DNA from: Haloterrigena sp. KLK7 | GTDB lineage: Archaea > Halobacteriota > Halobacteria > Halobacteriales > Natrialbaceae | NCBI RefSeq assembly: GCF_037914945.1 | Contig: NZ_CP149787.1 | Location: forward strand, 3,534,001 to 3,598,000 | DNA length: 64,000 nucleotides | Direction of reading: 5' to 3' | Shown: one piece after another, positions 17,720 to 25,311 of the stretch | Layout of the letters: the number at the start of each line of letters is the position of its first letter | Numbering within the stretch: the stretch's first letter is position 1 | Notes under the pieces: model-generated | What the model was told of the DNA's origin: nothing | The model's database searches: none | Seen by the model: only the letters and a program-made list of their open reading frames with translations | Position numbers and translations under genes: made by a program

Positions 17720-17953
17720 CTACGCTTCGACCTTGGGGAACCGGGCGACGAACTCGTCGGCGTCGACGCGTTCGACCTCGTAGCCGTCGGCGTCGAAGGC
17801 GTCGACCTCCGCCTGGAACTCGTAGAACAACGGCTTCGGCTCGTGGTCGTTGACGATCGTCAGCGTCTCGCCGGGCTCGAGCGCTTCGAAGGCGTCGTGA
17901 ATTTTCGGGTGGCGGTTCATCGGCGGAACGTCCCTGACGTCGAGTCGTGTCAT
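17720..17953 (-). CDS. DUF2249-domain protein 2
   Basis: A 77-residue protein made of a single DUF2249 domain: TRLDVRDVPPMNRHPKIHDAF, ETLTIVNDHEPKPLFYEFQ and a C-terminal VERVDADEFVARFPKVEA. The canonical HEPKPLFYEF loop is intact. The true start is ATG 17953 (MTRLDVRD); the frame remains open through the upstream repeated promoter region but that part is not protein. The upstream promoter lies within a perfect 64-bp tandem duplication. Confidence 0.83.
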   Translation of the reverse strand: MTRLDVRDVPPMNRHPKIHDAFEALEPGETLTIVNDHEPKPLFYEFQAEVDAFDADGYEVERVDADEFVARFPKVEA

Positions 17954-17993
17954 ACGGATAGTGGTGGGTATCGCGATCGCATGGGTGTTCGTC

Positions 17994-18005
17994 CGAACGT
18001 GTTCG
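17994..18005 (-). promoter_or_regulatory. CGAACGTGTTCG site upstream of DUF2249-2 (proximal copy)
   Basis: An exact CGAAC-GT-GTTCG, 40 nt upstream of ATG 17953. It is part of the first copy of the 64-bp tandem duplication. Confidence 0.75.
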
Positions 18006-18057
18006 CCCGCGGAACAGACGGCTCGTCGCGGGTATCGCGATCGCATGGGTGTTCGTC

Positions 18058-18069
18058 CGAACGTGTTCG
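18058..18069 (-). promoter_or_regulatory. CGAACGTGTTCG site, distal duplicated copy
   Basis: The exact second copy of the site, 104 nt upstream of DUF2249-2, produced by the 64-bp duplication. The two sites are 64 bp apart, about six helical turns. Confidence 0.65.
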
Positions 18070-18095
18070 CCCGCGGAACAGACGGCTCGTCGCAC

Positions 18096-18380
18096 CTAGG
18101 CGTGTTCGATGAAGACGTGCCAGACGTCGTCGCGTTGCTCGGTCTCGCGGCTCGCGGCATCGCCGCTCGCTCCCTCCGAGGTCTCACTGCGCTCGACCTC
18201 GCGCGTGAACCCGCGGGTCTCGAGGACCTCGTAGAGCGGCTTCGGTTCGAAGGGCGCGATCAGGTGCAGTCGCCCGTCCGCCGGGAGGTCCTCGAGGGCG
18301 GCCACGATGTCGTCGAACGGCGGGCCGTCGATCTCGCGGACGTCGAGGGTCGTCTCGGAAGCGGGTGCATCGGTTGCCAT
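18096..18380 (-). CDS. DUF2249-domain protein 3
   Basis: A 94-residue protein with the DUF2249 core TTLDVREIDGPPFDDIVAAL, RLHLIAPFEPKPLYEVLETR and a C-terminal VWHVFIEHA strand. An acidic, Ser-rich insertion (ERSETSEGASGDAAS) interrupts the last hairpin. The start is ATG 18380 (MATDAPASETT); the longer open frame overlaps the divergent regulator gene and is a shadow. It is divergent from that regulator and shares its 135-nt promoter region, where three inverted repeats lie. Confidence 0.82.
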   Translation of the reverse strand: MATDAPASETTLDVREIDGPPFDDIVAALEDLPADGRLHLIAPFEPKPLYEVLETRGFTREVERSETSEGASGDAASRETEQRDDVWHVFIEHA

Positions 18381-18418
18381 AGGTCGACTGTGGCGGGGAA
18401 CGGGCGTGGCTATTCGGG

Positions 18419-18430
18419 CGAACGTGTTCG
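18419..18430 (-). promoter_or_regulatory. CGAACGTGTTCG site upstream of DUF2249-3
   Basis: An exact CGAAC-GT-GTTCG, 38 nt upstream of ATG 18380, in the divergent promoter region shared with the HTH regulator. Confidence 0.75.
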
Positions 18431-18441
18431 ATCCGGCGCGA

Positions 18442-18460
18442 GTTCCCACGGCCTGGGAAC
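18442..18460. promoter_or_regulatory. GTTCCC-N7-GGGAAC inverted repeat in divergent promoter
   Basis: GTTCCCACGGCCTGGGAAC is a perfect inverted repeat (7-bp arms, 5-bp centre) between DUF2249-3 and the Bat/NarO-type regulator. The same GTTCCC-N7-GGGAAC layout recurs at 50515-50533, upstream of a radical SAM gene. Confidence 0.65.
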
Positions 18461-18502
18461 CACCGCGAATATATTCGACGGTACGGGGATATAGCATCGA
18501 AC

Positions 18503-18514
18503 GGAACACGTTCG
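18503..18514 (+). promoter_or_regulatory. CGAAC-N2-GTTCG-like site abutting the regulator start codon
   Basis: GGAACACGTTCG (11 of 12 matches) ends one base before ATG 18516. A regulator bound here would cover the transcription start of a leaderless message, so repression (autoregulation) is more likely than activation. Confidence 0.5.
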
Positions 18515-18515
18515 T

Positions 18516-19187
18516 ATGGCTCAGGCGACACTCACTCTCACGATGCCCGAAGAGATCTGGATACAGCAGCTCTCGACGGCGTATCCGACGGCGACCTTTC
18601 GGGTACTGGCGGCCGTTCCCGACGCCGAGACCGGGTTCGCGCTCGTCCGCATCACCGGTCCCGACGTCGCGGACATCGTCGAGGACATGCGCGACCACGA
18701 CCAGATCACCGAACTCTCGCTCGCCCAGTACAGCGACAACGAGGTGACGGTCCACTTCGAGACGACGGCCCCGCTGTTGCTGTTTTCCTCGCGGGACTCG
18801 GGGATGCCGATCGAACTTCCCGTCGAGATCGTCGACGGTGAGGCGACCATCGAGGTGACCGGGTCGCGGGATCGGCTGGCCGAGCTCGCCGAACAGCTCG
18901 AGCACTTCGGGCTCCAGTACCGGATCGAACACGTCCGCGAACGACTCCACGAGAGCCAACTGCTCTCGGAACGCCAGCTCGAGGTCGTCGTCGCCGCCGT
19001 CGAGGAGGGCTACTACGACACGCCGCGGGAGTCGTCGCTGACGGAACTCGCCGAGCAACTGGACATCGCGAAGTCGACCTGCAGCGAGACGCTCCACCGG
19101 GCCGAGGAGGCGATCATCAAGCGATTCGTCGAGGACTTACCGGGCGTCGAGGGGGACTCCCTCGAGGAACAACTCGCGAAGCGCTAG
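18516..19187 (+). CDS. Bat/NarO-type HTH regulator
   Basis: A 223-residue protein. The N-terminal part (about 1-150) is the alpha/beta sensor-like region common in haloarchaeal Bat-family regulators. The C-terminal HTH (about 155-205) begins LSERQLEVVVAAVEEGYYD and contains LTELAEQLDIAKSTCSETLHRAEE, the bacterio-opsin-activator HTH. NarO and DmsR, which control denitrification and DMSO respiration in haloarchaea, are of this type but carry a cysteine cluster; here the only Cys is in the recognition helix. It lies between the DUF2249 and cupin genes and divergent from DUF2249-3, so it probably controls that group. Confidence 0.8.
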   Translation: MAQATLTLTMPEEIWIQQLSTAYPTATFRVLAAVPDAETGFALVRITGPDVADIVEDMRDHDQITELSLAQYSDNEVTVHFETTAPLLLFSSRDSGMPIELPVEIVDGEATIEVTGSRDRLAELAEQLEHFGLQYRIEHVRERLHESQLLSERQLEVVVAAVEEGYYDTPRESSLTELAEQLDIAKSTCSETLHRAEEAIIKRFVEDLPGVEGDSLEEQLAKR

Positions 19188-19513
19188 TCGTCGCCCCGCG
19201 GCGCTAACACGAGCAGTGCCGTCGCGTCGGTTCGGGCCTCCGGTGCGATATCCTGTCGCCCGTCGAACCTGAGCACGTCGCCCGCTTCGAGCGCGTACTC
19301 GTCGTCGCCGAGCCGCATCTCGAGGGTGCCCTCGAGGACGTGACAGACGATGGTTCGGTCGGGGTGTCGATGCTCCGGCACGCCCTCGCCAGCAGCGAGC
19401 TCGAGTCGAACCGTCCGCGGCTCGCCGTCGAACACGCGTGCATGAGGCGTCGCTTCGAGTTCGTCGAGGCGCCGGCGTTCCGTCCGCGTCGAGAGTTGAT
19501 CGGCGTCGGTCAT
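19184..19513 (-). CDS. Cupin-domain protein
   Basis: A 109-residue single-domain cupin. PEHRHPDRTIVCHVLEGTLE supplies the first cupin motif with metal-ligand His residues, and GDVLRFDGRQDIAPEA the second, weaker motif. The gene is convergent with the regulator, overlapping it by 4 nt. Its promoter has a CGAACAGGTTCG site 40 nt before the ATG, so it probably belongs to the same regulon. Function could be metal or small-molecule sensing. Confidence 0.82.
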   Translation of the reverse strand: MTDADQLSTRTERRRLDELEATPHARVFDGEPRTVRLELAAGEGVPEHRHPDRTIVCHVLEGTLEMRLGDDEYALEAGDVLRFDGRQDIAPEARTDATALLVLAPRGDD

Positions 19514-19913
19514 ACGGTCAGTTCGTCGGGACGGACGACCGTGAGGACTGCCACGAACAGGTTCGGTGATCCATATCCCGGCCGATATTCCGTTCGCGAG
19601 CCGCGGCGGATTCGACCGCGGCCCGAGAAACTCCCGCGGAGTTTTGAGGGGATTCTGAACGCCGTAATATCAGTCCGCTACACTGCTTTGCGATTCTGAA
19701 TGCAGGCCAGCACAAGTGGAAGCTATTAAGACGCGTATTATATGCACGAACATATTCGCGTCGATTCTCACGCGATGGAAATCGGCTCTATACTTCAACC
19801 TCGTCTAGTTGTGAGTCCGGTGTAGAGGATCCATATATGACCATATTGACGTGCGTGTCGGCGTGTAATCGCTTTGCATCGTACGGATTCTCGTCCAGAG
19901 GTGTTCTCGCGGC
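19514..19913. other. Intergenic regulatory region before the Fe-S/NrfD operon
   Basis: A 400-nt gap without a gene. The left part holds the cupin promoter. The centre (about 19720-19860) is AT-rich with GCGTATTATATGCACG at 19734-19749, a weak CGAACATATTCG match (19747-19758), and CCATATATGACCATATTG (19831-19848). The operon that follows may have a leader of about 100 nt. No riboswitch is recognised. Confidence 0.5.
19554..19565 (-). promoter_or_regulatory. CGAACAGGTTCG site upstream of the cupin gene
   Basis: CGAAC-AG-GTTCG matches both arms exactly and lies 40 nt upstream of ATG 19513. Confidence 0.7.
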
Positions 19914-21581
19914 ATGAGCACGGACGACGAATCATTCCACCCGCTCGGTCAGGAGTGGGAGGGCGAGCTCGAGGAGATGCTCGACGATACCGAGTACGAT
20001 ACGGATCTCGGTATGCAGATGGCCCAGGACGCGATGCGGGTCACGAAGGGCGAGCTCTCCGAAGCCGAGTTCCACGAGATGTATCACGACGACGTGATGG
20101 AGGAGTTCGGCGAGGACCAGCGTCCCACCCAGGAGGCCTACGAGGCGGCCCAGGAAGAGGCCAAGGGGACCGTTTCTCGCATGCTCTCTGCCTTCGACGG
20201 CGACAGCGAGGAGAGTCGCCGCGACGTCATGAAGAAGATGGGCGTCGGCGCGGCCGCCGTCGGCATGGGCGCGTTCGGTAGCACCGTCGACGGCCAACCC
20301 TCGCTCGCCGAGGAAGGTGGCGGTGAAGGCGGCCACTCCCAGGCGGAGCAGAACGAGGACCTCCAGTGGGGGATGACCATCGACCTCGAGCGCTGTGACG
20401 GCTGTCTCTCCTGTATGCAGGCCTGTTCCGAGGAGAACGACCTGGACCAGGGCGTCAACTGGATGTACGTCATGGCCTTCGAGGACGAACTCACCTCCGG
20501 AGGCTCTCCGGCACCCAACAACATCACCGGCGGAACGAGCGATCACAATATGCTCGTCCGGCCGTGTCAGCACTGTACGGACGCCCCCTGTGAGAAGGTG
20601 TGTCCGACCACGGCCCGTCACACCCGCGACAAGGACGGCCTGGTGCTGACCGACTACGACGTCTGTATCGGCTGCCGGTACTGTCAGGTCGCCTGTCCCT
20701 ACGGCGTCAACTACTTCCAGTGGGACGAACCCGACGTGGCCCACGAGGACATCACCAGCCACAACGGAGCGGAAGTCGACGACCCCTCGGAGATCACCCA
20801 CGCCGAGTACGAGAACGGCAGCGAGCGGTGGGTCGACAGCCGCGCACCCCGTGGTACGATGAGCAAGTGTACCATGTGTCCGTCCATGCAGGACGGCCGA
20901 CAGGGCGAGGACAGAGTCGGGACGACCGCCTGTGAGCAGGCCTGTCCGCCGGACGCGATCCAGTTCGGGAACGTCAAAGACGAGCACAGCGACGCGTACC
21001 AGCACGGCGAACACCCGAGCAAGAGCCGCGCGATCATCGAGATCAACAACGACGTGCCGGACCCGTCGACGATCGACGAGACACTCAGCGAGGGCGACGA
21101 CCTCGAGACCGCGCTCGAAGCGCTCGAGATCGATGCCGAAGTGGTCGGCATCATGAAAGCGATCGGTATCGCCAGCGAGGGGCTCGGCCCCGGCGACGAA
21201 GAGAACAACACGATCCTCGAGGGCGAGGAAACGATCCTCGAGTCCCTCAACGCGCTCGAACAGTACGTCGACCTCGAGAGCGAGGAGGCTCTGTCGGAAC
21301 TGCGACTCGGCGACGGCGAAGCGGACGACGCCAACGCTCGCCTCCGAGAGTTCGCTGGTAACCCCAGTTCGAAGTTCAAGCTCCTCGAAGACGTCGGGAC
21401 GCATCCGAACATCACGTACATCGGGCAGGAGCCCGGTCCGGAAGCCGAGCAGGTCGAAGGGCCGTCGGAGTACAGCGATATTACGTACGAACGTTCGGAC
21501 GGCTCCGAGGTGAGTCTGGTCGACAAACGTCAGAAGCTCCTCGACGAGGAGACCGTCGGTGACACCGGGTGGTCGCTGTGA
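19914..21581 (+). CDS. Four-cluster Fe-S oxidoreductase subunit with extended Tat-like region
   Basis: A 555-residue protein. Residues 1-100 are acidic and helical. A twin-arginine-like segment SRRDVMKKMGVGAAAVGMGAF follows at 101-121, recalling the extended Tat signals of ActB-type subunits. From 161 come the Cys motifs of a DmsB/NrfC/HybA-type electron-transfer subunit: CDGCLSCMQAC, CQHCTDAPCEKVC, CIGCRYCQVAC, and the CTMC plus CEQAC set, enough for four clusters. An acidic, helical C-terminal extension (about 365-555) is unusual. It should carry electrons between an NrfD-type quinol subunit (the next gene) and an unidentified partner; no molybdopterin subunit is present nearby. Confidence 0.85.
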   Translation: MSTDDESFHPLGQEWEGELEEMLDDTEYDTDLGMQMAQDAMRVTKGELSEAEFHEMYHDDVMEEFGEDQRPTQEAYEAAQEEAKGTVSRMLSAFDGDSEESRRDVMKKMGVGAAAVGMGAFGSTVDGQPSLAEEGGGEGGHSQAEQNEDLQWGMTIDLERCDGCLSCMQACSEENDLDQGVNWMYVMAFEDELTSGGSPAPNNITGGTSDHNMLVRPCQHCTDAPCEKVCPTTARHTRDKDGLVLTDYDVCIGCRYCQVACPYGVNYFQWDEPDVAHEDITSHNGAEVDDPSEITHAEYENGSERWVDSRAPRGTMSKCTMCPSMQDGRQGEDRVGTTACEQACPPDAIQFGNVKDEHSDAYQHGEHPSKSRAIIEINNDVPDPSTIDETLSEGDDLETALEALEIDAEVVGIMKAIGIASEGLGPGDEENNTILEGEETILESLNALEQYVDLESEEALSELRLGDGEADDANARLREFAGNPSSKFKLLEDVGTHPNITYIGQEPGPEAEQVEGPSEYSDITYERSDGSEVSLVDKRQKLLDEETVGDTGWSL

Positions 21582-22939
21582 GCACGAAACTGCCGACCGA
21601 GGAGGACATCCTCCGACCGATCAACACGCTCACGAAGAAGTACTTCATCCTGTACGGGATCGCCTCCCTGGCGCTCCTGGCCTTCCTCGTGGGCTGGGCG
21701 TACCAGCTCCAGAAGGGGCTGATCGTCACCGGTCTCGGCGACTGGGGTACCGGTGGCGGCTCGACGTGGGGACTGTACATCGGCGCGTTCATCTGGTGGG
21801 TCGGCGTCGCTCACGGGGGGATCATCCTCTCGGCCGCCGTCCGCCTGCTCGGCATGGACCGATACATGCCGATCGCCCGCCTCGCGGAGATGACGACGAT
21901 CGGTGGCCTCTCTGCCGCCGGTTTCTACATCCTGGTCCACATGGGCCGTCCGGACCGGATGGTCACGAGCGTCCTCGGCCACTACCACATCACGGTCAAT
22001 AACTCGCCGCTGGTGTGGGACGTGACCGTCATCACGGCGTACTTCGTGCTGTCGGCGACCTACCTCGGCCTGACGCTTCGCTACGACGTTAGCCGGCTAC
22101 GCGACGACCTCCCCAGTCGCTTCGAGCCGATCTACAAGCTGATGACGATCGGCTACACCGAGAAGGAAGACAAGGTCATCGACCGGATGGTCTGGTGGCT
22201 CGCGGCGGCGGTCATCATCATGGCCCCGCTCCTGCTCCACGGCGGCGTCATTCCGTGGCTGTTCGCCCTGCTCCCGGCGATGCCCGCCTGGTCCGGCGGC
22301 ATTCAGGGACCGATGTTCCTCAGTATCGCGCTGATGTCGGCGATCAGCGGCGTGATGATCATCTCGTACGCGTTCCGCCGCGCCTACGACTGGGAGCACA
22401 TCATCACCGACGACATCTTCCGCGGACTGCTCCTCTGGCTGGGCTTCTTCACCCTGCTGTTCCTGTGGTTCCAGCTCCAGTCCGTCCTCAACGGCGTGTT
22501 CATGGGCCCGCTCGCGAGCCAACACGCTGCCGAAGCGAAGATGGCACACCCGGCCTATCAGGTCGCGATGACGCTGATGTTCGGTACGCTCGTGTTCATC
22601 TTCCTGCAGAGCATTCGCCCGTCGCTGTTCAGCAAGAAGCGGGCGCTCCTCGCCAGTGGCATCATTCTGACGGGAACGCTGACCGAGAAGATCCTGTTCG
22701 TCGTCGAGGGATTCCTGCACCCGACGTTCGACATCTACGCGGCGACGCCCGGGACGTACTTCCCGAGCCTGATCGAGTGGCTGTCCCTCGCCGGGACGGC
22801 CGGTCTGGTCGCACTGCTGTTCCTCAACCTCTCGAAGCTCGTGCCGGTGGTCGAACTCCACGCCGTCGAACACATGCGCGGCGAACACGAGCACGACGAG
22901 GGCGATGAACACGCCACGGAACCGGAGGTGAAGGCCTAA
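21578..22939 (+). CDS. NrfD/PsrC-type integral membrane quinol oxidoreductase subunit
   Basis: A 453-residue protein with about ten transmembrane segments, of the NrfD/PsrC family. These subunits exchange electrons between menaquinol and a membrane-associated Fe-S protein. GTG 21578 overlaps the stop of the Fe-S gene (GTGA junction), so the two are translationally coupled. YIGAFIWWVGVAHGGII and VHMGRPDRM resemble the conserved early NrfD helices. The C-terminus is His/Glu-rich and cytoplasmic. With the menaquinone cluster in the same window, menaquinol is the likely substrate. Confidence 0.86.
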   Translation: MSTKLPTEEDILRPINTLTKKYFILYGIASLALLAFLVGWAYQLQKGLIVTGLGDWGTGGGSTWGLYIGAFIWWVGVAHGGIILSAAVRLLGMDRYMPIARLAEMTTIGGLSAAGFYILVHMGRPDRMVTSVLGHYHITVNNSPLVWDVTVITAYFVLSATYLGLTLRYDVSRLRDDLPSRFEPIYKLMTIGYTEKEDKVIDRMVWWLAAAVIIMAPLLLHGGVIPWLFALLPAMPAWSGGIQGPMFLSIALMSAISGVMIISYAFRRAYDWEHIITDDIFRGLLLWLGFFTLLFLWFQLQSVLNGVFMGPLASQHAAEAKMAHPAYQVAMTLMFGTLVFIFLQSIRPSLFSKKRALLASGIILTGTLTEKILFVVEGFLHPTFDIYAATPGTYFPSLIEWLSLAGTAGLVALLFLNLSKLVPVVELHAVEHMRGEHEHDEGDEHATEPEVKA

Positions 22940-23241
22940 TGTCACTCGTGAGCCTCTCACAGCAGCTCCTCTACCACGGCTACAACGGTACCGAAGGATG
23001 GACCGGGTTCGTCAACGAGGGGACCTGGGTCATCTTCGCGATCATCCTGGTCCCGGTCTACATCATGTTGGTCGCGTGGTTTACCGGCACGCCCCGCGAC
23101 ACGAAGAGCGGACTGCTCGGCGTCTCCTACCTCGTCGGGCTGACCACGTCGATGTGGGTCGGGATGTTCGTGCTGACCGTGATTATCGGAGTGGTCTTCT
23201 ACGGCGGCGCGCCGGAACCGGTCGGCGCACCCGGTCCGTAA
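22939..23241 (+). CDS. Small two-helix membrane protein, oxidoreductase-associated (copy 1)
   Basis: A 100-residue protein with two hydrophobic helices (about 30-50 and 64-88) joined by a PRDTKSGLLG loop. The N-terminus contains LLYHGYNGTEGWTGFVNEGTW. ATG overlaps the NrfD stop in a TAATG junction, implying a fixed-ratio accessory subunit of the complex. A close paralogue lies 141 nt downstream. No known family was recognised. Confidence 0.78.
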   Translation: MSLVSLSQQLLYHGYNGTEGWTGFVNEGTWVIFAIILVPVYIMLVAWFTGTPRDTKSGLLGVSYLVGLTTSMWVGMFVLTVIIGVVFYGGAPEPVGAPGP

Positions 23242-23270
23242 CCGGCCGACGCTCCGTTTCCGCGATTCGC

Positions 23271-23276
23271 TTTTTT
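23271..23276 (+). terminator. Poly-T terminator candidate
   Basis: A T6 run in CGCTTTTTTGACC, 30 nt after the copy-1 membrane gene, is of the kind archaeal RNA polymerase uses for intrinsic termination. It would separate copy 1 from copy 2. Confidence 0.5.
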
Positions 23277-23382
23277 GACCGAACTGACTCGAGCCGCGAG
23301 AGCGACGCTACGTCACAGCCCACCATGAGAACCACGCACAAGCAAGGGAAACCACGACCCCGCCGAACGGAAAACCACACCT

Positions 23383-23667
23383 ATGACGTTCGTCGACGCG
23401 CTGGCGACGGTCCTCTATCACGGCTACGGAGGGACCCAGGGCTGGACCGGCTTCGCTAACGAAGGGACCTGGATCATCTTCGGGGTCATCTTGGTCCCCA
23501 TCTACGTGATGCTCGTCGCGTGGTTCGTCGGCAGGCCGCGCGACACGCGGACTGGACTGCTCGGCGTCTCTTATCTCGTCGGCATCACCACGTCGATGTG
23601 GGTTTCGATGCTCGTTCTGACGGTGATTCTCGGGGTCGTCTTCTTCGGCGAACTGCCGGGACAGTGA
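23383..23667 (+). CDS. Small two-helix membrane protein, paralogue (copy 2)
   Basis: A 94-residue paralogue of the preceding protein: LYHGYGGTQGWTGFANEGTW, PRDTRTGLLGVSYLVG and TTSMWVSMLVLTVILGVVF align residue by residue with copy 1. It has its own 141-nt upstream region, so expression may differ. Whether it replaces copy 1 in an alternative complex or pairs with it cannot be told from sequence. Confidence 0.75.
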   Translation: MTFVDALATVLYHGYGGTQGWTGFANEGTWIIFGVILVPIYVMLVAWFVGRPRDTRTGLLGVSYLVGITTSMWVSMLVLTVILGVVFFGELPGQ

Positions 23668-23818
23668 GCGGCCGGCGACGCCGATCCGCGTCGGCGTCGC
23701 ACGCTCGACGACGTCATCGGGGCTCGAGCGGCGAGGACATCGACGGCGGCCGAGCGGTCCGAGTTTCGAACCATCACACGTATCCCGTTCCGATGCCTTA
23801 CGTGCAGTAACACCTGCT

Positions 23819-24910
23819 ATGAGTATCACAGAGCACGAACTCAAGATTAAACTCGAGGACATCGAGGATCCCGATCTCGGCGACGATATCGTCTCGCTCG
23901 GTCTGGTCAACGACGTCCGCATCGAGGACGAAACGGCGCGGATCGACCTCGCACTGAACGCGCCCTACGCGCCCTCCGAGATGGAGCTGGGCAACCGGAT
24001 CCGCGAGGTCGTCGGCGAGGCCGGCCTCGAGGCCGATCTGCGAGCTCACGTCGGCGAGGAGCACGGGTTCGACGACGAGGTCCTCCCGCGGGTCCGCAAC
24101 GTCATCGCCGTCGCCTCCGGGAAGGGCGGGGTCGGCAAGACGACGGTCGCCGCGAACATCGCGGCCGGTCTCGAGAAGCGCGGTGCGATGGTCGGCCTGC
24201 TCGACGCCGACATCCACGGGCCGAACATCCCGCGGATCCTCCCGCCCGAGAGCGAACCCGGCGTCACGCCCAACGAGGACATCGTCCCGCCCCGCTCGGA
24301 CGGCGTCCGCGTCATCAGTATGGGCATGCTGACCGAGGACGAGGACGATCCCGCCATTCTGCGCGGTCCCATGGTCAACAAGTTCATGCTGAAGTTCCTC
24401 GAGGGGGTCGAGTGGGGTCGCCTCGACTACCTCGTCGTCGACCTGCCGCCGGGGACGGGTGACGCGACGCTGAACCTCCTGCAGTCGATGCCGGTGACCG
24501 GCGCGGTCGTCGTCACGACGCCCCAGGAGATGTCCCTGGACGACACCCGAAAGGGGATTCAGATGTTCCAGAAGCACGATACGCCCGTACTGGGCGTCGT
24601 CGAGAACATGAGTTCGTTCATCTGTCCGTCCTGTGGCGACCAGCACGGCCTGTTCGGCACCGAGGGCGCACAGACGATCGTCGACAAGTACGACACGCCG
24701 CTGCTCGGTCAGATTCCGATCCACCCCGACTTCGGCGCCGAGGGCAGCGAGGGCGCGCTCGTCAAGGACGAGGAGAGCGAGGTCCAGGAGACCCTCGCGG
24801 ACCTCGTCGCGGACGTCTCCGACCGCGTCGGGACGATCAACCGACAGCGCGTCGCCGACAACGTCGAGGGCGGTCCGGACAACCAGCTGCCGACCGAGAC
24901 CGAAGACTAA
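23819..24910 (+). CDS. Mrp/ApbC-type Fe-S cluster carrier ATPase
   Basis: A 363-residue protein. The N-terminal 85 residues are a MIP18-like (DUF59) domain (LEDIEDPDLGDDIVSLGLV). A P-loop NTPase domain follows, with the deviant Walker A ASGKGGVGKTTVAANIA (about 97-113), LDADIHGPN, and the FICPSCG motif whose paired Cys bind a bridging [4Fe-4S] cluster. It delivers clusters to apo-proteins and is placed right after a cluster-rich oxidoreductase, which is a plausible client. It has its own short upstream region, 151 nt after the previous gene. Confidence 0.92.
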   Translation: MSITEHELKIKLEDIEDPDLGDDIVSLGLVNDVRIEDETARIDLALNAPYAPSEMELGNRIREVVGEAGLEADLRAHVGEEHGFDDEVLPRVRNVIAVASGKGGVGKTTVAANIAAGLEKRGAMVGLLDADIHGPNIPRILPPESEPGVTPNEDIVPPRSDGVRVISMGMLTEDEDDPAILRGPMVNKFMLKFLEGVEWGRLDYLVVDLPPGTGDATLNLLQSMPVTGAVVVTTPQEMSLDDTRKGIQMFQKHDTPVLGVVENMSSFICPSCGDQHGLFGTEGAQTIVDKYDTPLLGQIPIHPDFGAEGSEGALVKDEESEVQETLADLVADVSDRVGTINRQRVADNVEGGPDNQLPTETED

Positions 24911-24953
24911 CGACTCGAGAGCCGTTCGAGTTCGAGTTCGAGCGACGATGCGG

Positions 24954-25208
24954 TCAGGACGTGGGTTCTTCTTCGACTTCCCACTCGAGGGTCACCGTGA
25001 TCTCCTCTCGCGGCCCGCCGAGCATCGGCGAGCGCTCCTGCACTTCGATCCCGTAGTCGACTTCGGGCGTCGGCGAGAGCGTCAGCATCTTGTTTCCGAC
25101 CCGTATCTCGGCGGGGCCCTCGTCGCGCAGTTCGCGAGCGAGTTCCTGGACCAGGTCCGCGGCCTCCTCTCGCGTCACGGTCTGTTCGTTGGCGGTTTTC
25201 TCAGCCAT
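24954..25208 (-). CDS. amphi-Trp domain protein
   Basis: An 84-residue protein. It has the amphi-Trp layout: a leading helix (TREEAADLVQELARELRDEG), then beta strands with hydrophobic/charged alternation, ending in ITVTLEWEVEEE, the signature Trp strand. The function is unknown. It is monocistronic with a clear TATA-like element at 25231-25239. Confidence 0.85.
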   Translation of the reverse strand: MAEKTANEQTVTREEAADLVQELARELRDEGPAEIRVGNKMLTLSPTPEVDYGIEVQERSPMLGGPREEITVTLEWEVEEEPTS

Positions 25209-25230
25209 AGCGGAACGGCCACCGAGCGAA

Positions 25231-25239
25231 CATAAATAG
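25231..25239 (-). promoter_or_regulatory. TATA box of the amphi-Trp gene
   Basis: CATAAATAG (minus strand CTATTTATG) lies 22 nt upstream of ATG 25208, the spacing of a leaderless archaeal promoter. Confidence 0.6.
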
Positions 25240-25311
25240 ATTGTCTGGGAATCGGCAGGCAGGGCCGTCGTCGAGGGCGTTCGATCGACGAGCTATCACC
25301 GCTCGAGACCG

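Larger units (their letters stand above)
17966..18093. repeat. Perfect 64-bp tandem duplication
   Basis: Positions 17966-18029 and 18030-18093 are identical over 64 bases, both starting GGGTATCGCGATCGCATGGG and ending GGCTCGTCGC. Each copy carries one CGAACGTGTTCG inverted repeat. The duplication spans the promoter of DUF2249-2 and reaches within 2 nt of the end of DUF2249-3. Perfect identity suggests a recent event. Confidence 0.95.

Noticed and set aside
19747-19758. CGAACATATTCG as an operator for the Fe-S/NrfD operon
   Set aside because: It is one mismatch off and 155 nt from the ATG, inside an AT-rich tract where such matches arise easily. It would need a mapped transcript start.
19932-21404. 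490-residue minus-strand open frame opposite the Fe-S subunit
   Set aside because: It has no motif; the plus strand encodes a complete set of Fe-S cysteine motifs. GC-rich codon bias explains the open antisense frame.
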